DNA of 64,000 nt from an uncultured bacterium (GTDB taxonomy: Bacteria > Bacillota > Clostridia > Oscillospirales > CAG-272): the NCBI GenBank assembly GCA_945920215.1, contig CAMEJM010000003.1, positions 1 to 64,000 of the forward strand. The letters run 5' to 3'. The position numbers and the translations under genes were made by a program. This document shows, piece after piece, positions 27,605 through 35,753 of this stretch. The notes beneath the pieces were generated by a model. The model was given only the letters and a program-made list of their open reading frames with translations. It made no database searches and was not told the DNA's origin. Numbering within the stretch: the stretch's first letter is position 1; each line of letters opens with the position of its first letter.

Positions 27605-28189
27605 TCAAAGTGGAATCAATACGGAGCCGTTGCGGGCAGGGTCGTCCGCCTCATGGCTGACCCCGATGACCAAACGCTTCTCGGATTCCCGTATGATGAC
27701 GGCGGAGAGAATGTCCCGGTTCTGCTTGTCAAGCTCCTTGAACGGTTCGTCCAGCAACAGAACGTCGGCAGGGTAAAAAACAGCGCGCGCAATCGCCGTT
27801 CTCTGCTGCATACCGCCGGAGAGTGCCTGCGGGCGTTTCGATAAGTCTTCCTCGGTAAAGTTCATCGAGAGAAGCAATTCTGCGGCTGCCTCTTTGACAG
27901 CCGCACGGTCGCAACCGCGCTTTTCGTTGACGATGGCAACATTTTCAAGCGCTGTGAGATTACCGAACAGGCGCTTGTCCTGAAATAGAAGGGAGCAGGA
28001 AGCATTGCCGGTTACGGAGCCGGTAAAGTCCCGATCCAGCCCTGCGATGATTCGTAAGAGAGTGGTTTTTCCGCGTCCGCTGTCTCCTGTCAGATAATAC
28101 AGACCGCGGTCCGGGAATGAGTAGGAGAAATCGCTGAGGACGCATTGCTCCCCAAAATATTTTGTTACATTGTGAATCTCAAGCGACAT
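27605..28189 (-). CDS. Short ABC transporter ATPase, SsuB/TauB-like
   Basis: ATP-binding subunit of the adjacent importer. Only 194 residues against about 240-260 for the family: it ends soon after the H-loop (VSHEADDPARNG), lacking the C-terminal extension. All catalytic elements are present: Walker A GDSGRGKTT, Q-loop LLFQDKRLF, signature LSGGMQQR, Walker B VLLLDEPFKELD. Last gene of a minus-strand operon; overlaps the permease gene by 11 bases. Confidence 0.9.
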   Translation of the reverse strand: MSLEIHNVTKYFGEQCVLSDFSYSFPDRGLYYLTGDSGRGKTTLLRIIAGLDRDFTGSVTGNASCSLLFQDKRLFGNLTALENVAIVNEKRGCDRAAVKEAAAELLLSMNFTEEDLSKRPQALSGGMQQRTAIARAVFYPADVLLLDEPFKELDKQNRDILSAVIIRESEKRLVIGVSHEADDPARNGSVLIPL

Positions 28190-28949
28190 TTCCGCTCTCC
28201 TTTCTAAGTTTCAGAAGCAGACGGAAGAGGTACTCGAACAGCAAACTGATGAAAATCACGGTAAGGGTCCATGCAAAGAGAAGCGTGGAATCGACGTTCC
28301 ATGATTTTGCGTCCCAGATGGCATAGCCGATGGAGTCCTTTGTTTTGACGATAATCTCCGCCGCGATACCTGCTTTCCACGCCAAGCCGATGCAGTTGAC
28401 CAGAGCGGCGGTAGCATGCGGGAGAAGGGCGGGAAGATAGCAGGTGCGTACCCGCTGGAAAAATGTCAGGCGATACAGATATGCAGCTTCCAGCAGGGCG
28501 CCGTCGGTGGATTTGAGTCCGGTCAGAGTCCCTGTCATCATGACCGGCGCAACCATGAGCGCCGCAATGAAAACCGGGAGTTGTGCGGAGCCGATGAAAA
28601 CCCACGCCAGAATGATAAAGCAGGCGACAGGGGTGGCGCGGATGACGGAAAACAGGGGAGAGAGCAGGGTGCGCACGGTATCGGATGCAGCGGAGAGGAT
28701 CCCTGCGAGGAAGCCGACGATCAGACCGGCTGCGGCACCGAGAGAGATTCGCAGCACGGAAAGACCGACGGATTTCCAAAAAACAGCCGTGCCGAGCAGT
28801 TGCCCCAACGCTTTCAAGACCGGGAGAGGCTTCGGCAGAATCAGCGGAATGTCAAAGGCGGCTGCGGCGATGTGCCAAAGAAGAAAGAGAATGAGCGCGC
28901 CTGCCGTCAACAGAAGCGGTTTGCGAAACCGATAAAAAAGGGTTTTCAT
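28179..28949 (-). CDS. ABC transporter permease, SsuC/TauC-like
   Basis: Membrane subunit of 256 residues with about six hydrophobic helices. The coupling EAA-like segment ALLEAAYLYRLTFFQRVRTCYLPALLP and the GLAWKAGIAAEIIVKTKDSIGYAIWDAK segment are characteristic of the sulfonate/nitrate/taurine-type permease family. Nine bases after the substrate-binding gene and overlapping the ATPase gene. Confidence 0.92.
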   Translation of the reverse strand: MKTLFYRFRKPLLLTAGALILFLLWHIAAAAFDIPLILPKPLPVLKALGQLLGTAVFWKSVGLSVLRISLGAAAGLIVGFLAGILSAASDTVRTLLSPLFSVIRATPVACFIILAWVFIGSAQLPVFIAALMVAPVMMTGTLTGLKSTDGALLEAAYLYRLTFFQRVRTCYLPALLPHATAALVNCIGLAWKAGIAAEIIVKTKDSIGYAIWDAKSWNVDSTLLFAWTLTVIFISLLFEYLFRLLLKLRKESGNVA

Positions 28950-28957
28950 TATAAGAA

Positions 28958-29983
28958 TTAATTTGCGTTTTGTGCGGCTGCGTAGAGATTACCGGCAACG
29001 GTTACCTTCGGCTCCGGAAGAACGGCAATTGTTACAATTCCTTGGGCTATGACATTGGGCAGAGTATCGAGGTTGTATTCCATGCTGATTTCGGCTTCCA
29101 CCCCCGCTCTCTCTAAGATATACTGGAGTACCAGTTTGGGAGCCTGTTCGGGCACATAGATGGTTTTTCCGGCAAGATCGGAAAGAGAAGAAACGGAGGT
29201 GCCGTTTGTGCAGACATACAGCACGCCGAGGGTATTGATAGCCAGCATTTGTACGCCTTGATTTGACTGCGTGTAAACATTAGGCGCGGCATTGGTGGGG
29301 AGGGCGGCTATATCCACGTCCCCCTTGACAATGGCGGGTATGATAGTCGTAGGACCGTCATATTGGGTAAAGGTGTACTTGCTGTCTGCGTCGGAAATCA
29401 TTTTAGCCATGCCGATACCGGTTGTGCCGGAAAAGTATCCGACGCGAATCTGATTTTCAGCGCTTGCAAGAGATTTATCGCCGGTGTTGGCATAATAAAA
29501 AGCATCGTCGGGAGAATTAAGGGACAGAGCGTTATAAAATCCCTGTGCGGCTGCTTTCATAGCAGCGCCGTCCATGTAGGCAATGTTGGAGCGCGGGATT
29601 GCCTGCTTTGCCACATTTACGTTCGGGAGAATTCCGGCATTGACAACCATTTGAGCGGCTGTATTGATATTCTCCTCATTTTTAATGAAGTCAATAGAAT
29701 TTTTATAATCGGAAAGGAAACTTGCCAATTCGTTTGTATGGCTTTCGGCAAATTTCTTATTGACAATCAAGCACCCCTGTACAAGCTCTGTGTCGCTGAC
29801 CTTATCCCATTCTTTTGTCAGGTCAAGGGCTACCGTATAGCCGGAGGACGTGGGGGAGTTGCTGTTTTCGTCGTTCCCGCCGGCACTGTCCTCATCGTTC
29901 GGAGTTGTAGAATTTGCGCAGGAAATAAGGGAAATACAGAGAAAAAGAATCAGTGTAAATGCGAGTAAAATGCGTTTTTTCAT
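28958..29983 (-). CDS. ABC substrate-binding lipoprotein with swapped (circularly permuted) halves
   Basis: Lipoprotein: signal peptide with lipobox LISC (Cys 22), then a polar Ser/Asn/Asp linker to about 48. Residues 49-165 (VALDLTKEWDKVSD ... QGCLIVNKKFAE ... AIPRSNIAYMDG ... DDAFYY) correspond to what is normally the C-terminal half of COG0715-like binding proteins of Clostridia, and 178-335 (IRVGYFSGTTGIGMAKM ... DIAALPTNAAPNVY ... LAINTLGVLYVC ... LAGKTIYVPEQ ... AVLPEPKVTVAG) to the normal N-terminal half. The usual order, from memory of the family, is GTGIGM to LPEP and then ALDLTEEWDKV to DDFYY. The cut falls neatly between the LPEP and ALDL segments. ATG overlaps the regulator's stop; permease and ATPase follow. 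Ligand unknown. Confidence 0.85.
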   Translation of the reverse strand: MKKRILLAFTLILFLCISLISCANSTTPNDEDSAGGNDENSNSPTSSGYTVALDLTKEWDKVSDTELVQGCLIVNKKFAESHTNELASFLSDYKNSIDFIKNEENINTAAQMVVNAGILPNVNVAKQAIPRSNIAYMDGAAMKAAAQGFYNALSLNSPDDAFYYANTGDKSLASAENQIRVGYFSGTTGIGMAKMISDADSKYTFTQYDGPTTIIPAIVKGDVDIAALPTNAAPNVYTQSNQGVQMLAINTLGVLYVCTNGTSVSSLSDLAGKTIYVPEQAPKLVLQYILERAGVEAEISMEYNLDTLPNVIAQGIVTIAVLPEPKVTVAGNLYAAAQNAN

Positions 29984-30654
29984 GATTTGTTTGCCAACCT
30001 TTCAAGTTCATTTTGATTACAAATAATGATGTTTCCCCCGTCCATTGAAATGATTCCGCGGGCAGCAAGACTTTGCAGCTGGCGGTAGAGTGAAGCCCTG
30101 CCGATGTCGAGGGAGGAAGCAACTTTGCTCATGTTCGCTCCGCTATGTAAAGTTTCCTTTCCGAAATAGTCTAAAATGAATTTAGAAACTTTACTTTCCG
30201 TGTTTCTGCCGGTCAGAGTATCCAGCTTCTCGTTCAGAAATCGAATCCTGTTGCTAAGAAACCGAATATGGGAAATGGCGGCGGAGGGATATTTCTCAAA
30301 CAGAGTGCACAGCGCGTCTTCGCTGATCGCAGCGGCAATACATTGACCTTTTGCTATGACGGTGGTAGGGAAGCGTTCACAGCTTCCGAACATGGACGCA
30401 GCGCCGAAACAGTCTCCCTCGGAAAGAGAATTGAGCAAAATATGCTTGTCCTCACACATTCGCCACACTTCCGCTTTCCCGGATAAGATGCATAGAAGCG
30501 TCGGAGAAAAATTCTCGCCGGATAATATGGTTTCGTTCGCTTTGAATTCACCGATAGAGACGGTCAGCTCTTCTATCGCTGCTTTCCGTTGCTGATTGTC
30601 GAGAGATTCAAAGAGATAACATTCTGACAGAACTGACAGATATTTTTCTTTCAT
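29980..30654 (-). CDS. Crp/Fnr-family transcriptional regulator
   Basis: ATG 30654 is chosen (224 residues, MKEKYLSVLSECYLFESLD) because CGGAG lies seven bases upstream and the longer track ORF covers its promoter. Cyclic-nucleotide-binding-like beta roll (ETILSGENFSPTLLCILSGKAEVW, SEGDCFGAASMFG, IAAAISEDALCTLFEKYP), dimer helix, then HTH (NMSKVASSLDIGRASLYRQLQSLAARGII). No FNR-type Fe-S cysteine cluster is apparent. First gene of the regulator-binding protein-permease-ATPase operon, and its promoter carries a Crp-geometry palindrome. Confidence 0.92.
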   Translation of the reverse strand: MKEKYLSVLSECYLFESLDNQQRKAAIEELTVSIGEFKANETILSGENFSPTLLCILSGKAEVWRMCEDKHILLNSLSEGDCFGAASMFGSCERFPTTVIAKGQCIAAAISEDALCTLFEKYPSAAISHIRFLSNRIRFLNEKLDTLTGRNTESKVSKFILDYFGKETLHSGANMSKVASSLDIGRASLYRQLQSLAARGIISMDGGNIIICNQNELERLANKS

Positions 30655-30669
30655 TTTGTTCTCCGAATA

Positions 30670-30714
30670 TGTCTCATATGAGACAATTTTATACTTAAAA
30701 GGAGAAAATGTCAA
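30670..30714 (-). promoter_or_regulatory. Promoter with palindromic Crp-type operator
   Basis: On the minus strand TTGACA (30714-30709), 17-base spacer, TAAAAT (30691-30686). Immediately downstream, at the expected start site, is the perfect 16-base palindrome TGTCTCATATGAGACA (30670-30685), with the 5-N6-5 geometry of Crp/Fnr family sites. Bound here it would block initiation, suggesting negative autoregulation of the whole ABC operon. Confidence 0.75.
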
Positions 30715-30806
30715 GGCGTTTCTTGGAGAAAATGCCATATATATCAAGCAGCGGTTTGTGAAAATGCACGAAATTTTATCTCAAATTTAAAATTTGGCGA
30801 TAGCGT

Positions 30807-30835
30807 TTGCTTTTTATTCTTTTGTATGTTATAAT
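30807..30835 (+). promoter_or_regulatory. Sigma-A promoter for cdaA
   Basis: TTGCTT at 30807-30812, 17-base spacer, TATAAT at 30830-30835 with an extended TG. About 80 bases of leader follow before cdaA; nothing recognisable was seen in it. Confidence 0.75.
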
Positions 30836-30917
30836 AATTATACTTTCCGCGGAAAACATATGAATCCGCGTTAATTGATAGATGAAAGACGGCACATAAC
30901 GTGCTTGAGATAGATAA

Positions 30918-31766
30918 ATGTTTTTGAATATTTTGGCGCAACTTCCGCCGCTTTTGGCGCGGACGTTTGTTTCGTCGTTTTTTTCCGCCTTTTCAGAGCG
31001 AATTGCCTCTGTAAACTGGTTTGAAGTCGCCTTGATCGTTTTGATCGGAGCAGCGATTTCCACCGTCTTTTTCCTCCAACGCAGCTTTACGTACCGCTGC
31101 CTTGCCCTGAACACCTGTATTTGCGCCGCCATGCTTGTCGTGTCGGTGATATTTCAGATTCGTTTTTTGATGTACTTTTCACTTGCCGTTCTGCTGTTAT
31201 TTGTGATTCTGTATCAGCAGGAACTGCGTGAACTGGTACTGAAAATCAGCGGAGCACGTGCTTTTTCCGCCAAACGTGCAGGCGCAACGCTGGATATGCA
31301 GCGCGAAGCAATTGACGCGGTTTGCCAAGCCGCGGTTGAGATGTCCCGCAACAAAACCGGCGCCTTGATTGTCATGGAACGGCACATTAAGCTTGACGAT
31401 GTGGCGCGCTCCGGGATTGAGGTGGACGCAAAGACAAGCCCGTATTTGCTCCGTAACGTTTTTTTCGACAAAGCACCTCTTCATGATGGTGCTGTCATTA
31501 TACGCAACTGCCGTATCTGGTCCGCCGGATGTATTCTTCCCCTGACCTCCCGCACGGACGTCGATCCTGATCTTGGGACCCGTCACCGTGCCGCCATCGG
31601 GCTCAGTGAGATTTGCGACGCCGTCGTTGTGGTTGTTTCCGAAGAGACCGGCACGATTTCTGTGGCATACCAGTCGGTTCTCACAAGAGATTATACATTC
31701 CGCACGTTGCACACCACACTCACCAAAAACCTCTTGCATGAGGATGAAGAAACGACAGAGGACTGA
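30918..31766 (+). CDS. cdaA: Diadenylate cyclase CdaA
   Basis: Membrane-bound synthase of the second messenger c-di-AMP from two ATP. 282 residues: hydrophobic N-terminal region with about three helices, then a DAC domain with the DGA motif (PLHDGAVII) and RHR motif (TRHRAAIGLSE). The usual downstream regulator cdaR (YbbR) and glmM are absent; a FAD dehydrogenase gene overlaps its stop instead. RBS is weak. Confidence 0.96.
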   Translation: MFLNILAQLPPLLARTFVSSFFSAFSERIASVNWFEVALIVLIGAAISTVFFLQRSFTYRCLALNTCICAAMLVVSVIFQIRFLMYFSLAVLLLFVILYQQELRELVLKISGARAFSAKRAGATLDMQREAIDAVCQAAVEMSRNKTGALIVMERHIKLDDVARSGIEVDAKTSPYLLRNVFFDKAPLHDGAVIIRNCRIWSAGCILPLTSRTDVDPDLGTRHRAAIGLSEICDAVVVVVSEETGTISVAYQSVLTRDYTFRTLHTTLTKNLLHEDEETTED

Positions 31767-33394
31767 TGGCAGATTTGTTACAACATACGCTTGTAGTGAG
31801 CGGCATACGCCTTCCCCTCGATGCTATCGAGGGGGATGTGTATTTTAAGGCGAAAAAAGAATTGAAGCGCTTGGGACTTGCGTCCGAGAACGCACAATAC
31901 CGTATTTGGCGCCGTTCGGTGGACGCTCGGAAAAAGGACGATATCCGGCTTGTTTGGTCGGTCGCCGTGACCTGCCCCATAAGTGACGCGGTGCGGGAGC
32001 GGATTGAGGCGGGCGCCATCCCCGGCGTTTCCCTTTTGAAAGAAGAGCCGATTCCGGAGCCTTCCGGCACACAGCCCCTCCCGCACCCGCCGGTGGTAGT
32101 CGGCTCCGGCCCCGCTGGCTTGTTCTGCGCACTGCTGCTTGCCCGCAACGGGTATCGCCCCACTCTTTTGGAGCGCGGGGGAAATGTGCAGGAGCGCAAA
32201 GCGGCGATTGCCGCCTTTTCCGCAAGCAGGGTTCTGGATACGGAAACCAACGTACAGTTTGGCTGCGGCGGGGCAGGGACTTTCTCGGACGGAAAGCTTG
32301 TCACCCGTGTCAATGACCCGCTGACCGCTTTTGTGATGGACACTTTTGTGCATTTCGGCGCTCCGGAGGATATCCGCATCAATGCAAAGCCGCATATCGG
32401 CACGGATATTCTCTGTCACGTGACGGAGCGCATGATTGACGAGATAGAAAAACTGGGCGGAAAGGTACTATTCCATACCCGCCTTGACGGAATGACAGCA
32501 CACGGCGGAAATATAACGGCGGCTGTTACTAACCGCGGAGAAATACCGGCGGGCGCATTGGTGCTTGCAGTCGGTCACAGTGCGCGCGATACCTACTCCA
32601 TGCTGATGGAGCGAGGCTGCGCTATGGAGGCAAAGCCCTTTTCGGTCGGCGTGCGGGTAGAGCATCTGCAATCCGATATAGACGCGGCGCTGTACGGCAG
32701 GTTTGCGGGTCATCCGGCGCTCGGTCACGCGGAATACCATCTTTCCCATAATACTCATGAACGGGGTGTGTACTCATTTTGTATGTGCCCCGGCGGTTAT
32801 GTGATGGCGGCGAGCAGCGAGGAGGGCGGCGTGGTGGTAAACGGTATGTCGCGCCGCGCGCGCGACGGTGCAAACGCCAACAGCGCCATTGCCGTTTCTG
32901 TATTTCCGAGCGATTTCGGGGGGACACCCCGCGGGGCGTTGGCGCTGCAAAGGCAAATCGAGCACGCGGCGTTCCTTGCGGGAGGAGCGGATTATTCCGT
33001 GCCGCTGACCACCATGGGAGACTTTCTCGGCGATACCTCCGTGCGCCGCATCGGACGGGTACAGCCCACCTATATGGACGGCGCCGCATATCGCTTTGCC
33101 ACCCCCGGGGACTATTTGCCCTCTTTTGCTACCGACGCTTTGCGCGGGGCGATGAGAGCGTTTGAAAGGAATATCCGCGGCTTTACGGCGCCTGACACGC
33201 TGCTGAGTGGGGCGGAGACCCGTACTTCGGCGCCTTTGCGGATTCTCCGCGTGCCTGAAACGCGTACCGCCGTGGGGTATGACAATTTTTACCCTGCGGG
33301 GGAGGGCGCCGGATATGCCGGCGGAATCACAAGCGCGGCGCTGGACGGTTTGCGTACCGCCATGGCGATCATGAGCCGTTACCGCGCTCTCTGA
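31766..33394 (+). CDS. FAD-dependent dehydrogenase (COG2509-like)
   Basis: Flavoprotein of 542 residues. An N-terminal domain of about 100 residues (KAKKELKRLG ... YRIWRRSVDARKKDDI) precedes the FAD-binding motif PVVVGSGPAGLFCALLLA; further along are GCGGAGTFSDGKL, ALVLAVGHSARDTY and the C-terminal FYPAGEGAGYAGGITSAALDG. This is the conserved but functionally uncharacterised family of COG2509. Its ATG shares the A of the cdaA stop, so translation is coupled. Confidence 0.85.
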   Translation: MADLLQHTLVVSGIRLPLDAIEGDVYFKAKKELKRLGLASENAQYRIWRRSVDARKKDDIRLVWSVAVTCPISDAVRERIEAGAIPGVSLLKEEPIPEPSGTQPLPHPPVVVGSGPAGLFCALLLARNGYRPTLLERGGNVQERKAAIAAFSASRVLDTETNVQFGCGGAGTFSDGKLVTRVNDPLTAFVMDTFVHFGAPEDIRINAKPHIGTDILCHVTERMIDEIEKLGGKVLFHTRLDGMTAHGGNITAAVTNRGEIPAGALVLAVGHSARDTYSMLMERGCAMEAKPFSVGVRVEHLQSDIDAALYGRFAGHPALGHAEYHLSHNTHERGVYSFCMCPGGYVMAASSEEGGVVVNGMSRRARDGANANSAIAVSVFPSDFGGTPRGALALQRQIEHAAFLAGGADYSVPLTTMGDFLGDTSVRRIGRVQPTYMDGAAYRFATPGDYLPSFATDALRGAMRAFERNIRGFTAPDTLLSGAETRTSAPLRILRVPETRTAVGYDNFYPAGEGAGYAGGITSAALDGLRTAMAIMSRYRAL

Positions 33395-33444
33395 TAGATC
33401 GTTAATTCGTGGCTTTTCCCGCAGCGCCGTGGGCGCGCGGTATA

Positions 33445-33462
33445 AAAAGCCATTCGGCTTTT
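33445..33462 (+). terminator. Small intrinsic terminator after the FAD dehydrogenase
   Basis: AAAAGCC-ATTC-GGCTTTT about 50 bases after the stop. A CTCCG/CGGAG hairpin follows closely. Before recJ a TATAAT (about 33510-33520) is visible but without a convincing -35. Confidence 0.55.
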
Positions 33463-33557
33463 CGCTCCGTTTGGGCGGAGGGGTGCCTGTACCGGACGGG
33501 CTTTGATAGGATTATAATAAAGGGCGGTTGCAACAGTGACCGCGACAGGAAACAGAT

Positions 33558-35741
33558 ATGCAGAAGATATTTGCCAAGGGGAAGGAGAAAACATGGTTCA
33601 TCCGTGCCGAGCAGACTCCTGTCCCGCAGGCGGAGATTGCAAGAATATCCAACAGTCTTGAACGCTCTCCGATCGTTGCGGAGCTGCTTTGGCTTCGCGG
33701 GTATCATGATACAGAGGAAGCCGCAGACTTTCTCTCCATGCGTACCGAGTTGATGTACGACCCTCGCGGATTGCGGGATATAGACCGCGCTTCCGCCCGG
33801 ATTCGCGCGGCAATTGAACAGCATGAAAAAATTGTGATTTACGGCGACTATGACGTAGACGGCGTGACCGCCGTCTGTACCCTGTACCTGTACCTGCGGG
33901 ACAAGGGAGCCGACGTTGCCTACTATATCCCGAACCGAACAAGCGAGGGCTATGGCGTATCGGTGCAGGCGGTCGACAAGCTCATTGAAGCGGGGGCGCG
34001 GTTGATCATCACGGTCGATACCGGTATTACGGCGAGCGAGGAAGTCGCGTATGCCAAAGAGCGCGGGGTGGATTTCGTGATTACGGATCACCATGAGTGC
34101 AGGGCGGAGTTGCCCGGCGCAGTTGCGGTGATTAATCCGCATCGTCCCGACGACGAATACCCGTTCAAGGAACTTGCCGGAGTGGGCGTGGTATTCAAGC
34201 TTCTGTGCGTGCTTGAGCATGACCTGTCCGGCGACAGCATGATGGAAAGCGTGCGGCGCATTTGCTATGCGTATGCCGACTTGGTGGCAATCGGTACGGT
34301 TGCCGACGTCATGCCGATGAGAAGCGAGAATAAGATCATCGTCAAGCTCGGCTTGCCTTTAATTGAAAATACTGCCCGCCCCGGACTGCGCGCATTGCTC
34401 GACGCGGTGAACGCGCCCGCCGACGATCGCCAGAGGGCGCGGAAGAAAACCAAGCTCACGTCGGGTTTTATCGGCTATGTCCTCGCGCCGCGTATCAACG
34501 CGGCAGGGCGTATCCGTTCCGCTTCCATCGCGGTTGAGCTTTTTCTGTCGGATGACCCTGCGCGCGCGGCGGAACTGGCACAAGAACTTTGCGTTGCGAA
34601 CAAAGAGCGGCAGGCGGAAGAAAACACCATCATGCAGGAGGCTTACGCCAAGATTGAAGCCGAGCATGATTTTGAGAATGATCCGGTCATTATTCTGGAT
34701 TCCGATCACTGGCATCACGGCGTGATCGGGATTGTGTCCTCCCGCATAACGGAACACTACGGTTTGCCCTCCATTCTGATCTCCTTTGAAGGAGCGGAGG
34801 ATCACGGAGGGGAAGATATCGGCAAAGGCTCCGGTAGGAGTATCAAGGGCATGAATTTAGTCGATGCGCTTGTCCATTCCTCTGAGCATCTTGTGAAGTT
34901 CGGCGGGCATGAACTGGCGGCGGGGCTGAGCGTTACGCGCTCCGAATTGCCTGCTTTCCGCGAGGCAATCAACCGTTACGCCAGAGAAGTGCTGACCGAA
35001 GAAGCGTTGACCCCCACGCTGGACGCCGACATGGAACTGGCGCCGGAGGATATCACCATGGATCTCGCGGAAGAACTGACGCTGCTGGAGCCGTACGGCG
35101 CAGGCAACCCCATGCCTGTATTTGTTCTTCGCGATATGGAACTGGCGGAATGTACGCCCATCAGCGGCGGAAAGCATACAAGGCTTTTGGTTACGCGCGG
35201 GGGAAAGAGCCTGCAAGCCATGTTCTTTTCCTGCCCCTCCTCCGAGTTGGATTTGTTTGTGGGGGATACGGTGGATTTGGTATTTACCGTTGACATCAAT
35301 GAGTATAACGGCAGACGCAGCGTGCAACTGATCGGACGAGACGTTCGCCTGTCACAGAACGAGAATGACAGGATGCGTTTCGAAAAGCAACGCTTCGAAC
35401 GCATTTGGAGCGGGGAGAGTTTTACGGAGGCGGATCTGCTGCCTACCCGAGACGATTTTGCCGCCGTATATACCTTGGTGCGGCGCAGCGTGCGGTGCGG
35501 TATTGACGAGATGAGCCACCGCGCTTTGCTGACCAAGCTACATACCTCCGTTCCCGCCTTGAAAGTGGGGTATGTCAAACTCAAGTTCATTATCCGGGTT
35601 CTGCAAGAGCTGAATCTGCTCGGCATCGAGGAGGTCAGCGACGAGTTCTATCACTTCCGTTTGAATTATGCGGACCGGAAAACCGATTTGGACAAATCAA
35701 ATCTGCTTCGCCGACTGCGCACGCAGTACCGACAGGCATGA
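33558..35741 (+). CDS. recJ: Single-stranded-DNA exonuclease RecJ
   Basis: 5'-3' ssDNA exonuclease for recombination and repair. 727 residues, consistent with Firmicute RecJ with a C-terminal extension. DHH-domain motifs: VIYGDYDVDG, VDTGI, VITDHHEC, VGVVFKL; DHHA1 motif GSGRSIKGMNLVDAL and FGGHELAAGL; then an OB domain (ARGGKSLQAMFFS region). AGGA eight bases before the ATG. Heads the recJ-rel-dtd-hemZ run. Confidence 0.97.
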   Translation: MQKIFAKGKEKTWFIRAEQTPVPQAEIARISNSLERSPIVAELLWLRGYHDTEEAADFLSMRTELMYDPRGLRDIDRASARIRAAIEQHEKIVIYGDYDVDGVTAVCTLYLYLRDKGADVAYYIPNRTSEGYGVSVQAVDKLIEAGARLIITVDTGITASEEVAYAKERGVDFVITDHHECRAELPGAVAVINPHRPDDEYPFKELAGVGVVFKLLCVLEHDLSGDSMMESVRRICYAYADLVAIGTVADVMPMRSENKIIVKLGLPLIENTARPGLRALLDAVNAPADDRQRARKKTKLTSGFIGYVLAPRINAAGRIRSASIAVELFLSDDPARAAELAQELCVANKERQAEENTIMQEAYAKIEAEHDFENDPVIILDSDHWHHGVIGIVSSRITEHYGLPSILISFEGAEDHGGEDIGKGSGRSIKGMNLVDALVHSSEHLVKFGGHELAAGLSVTRSELPAFREAINRYAREVLTEEALTPTLDADMELAPEDITMDLAEELTLLEPYGAGNPMPVFVLRDMELAECTPISGGKHTRLLVTRGGKSLQAMFFSCPSSELDLFVGDTVDLVFTVDINEYNGRRSVQLIGRDVRLSQNENDRMRFEKQRFERIWSGESFTEADLLPTRDDFAAVYTLVRRSVRCGIDEMSHRALLTKLHTSVPALKVGYVKLKFIIRVLQELNLLGIEEVSDEFYHFRLNYADRKTDLDKSNLLRRLRTQYRQA

Positions 35742-35753
35742 CAGGTATGAATA

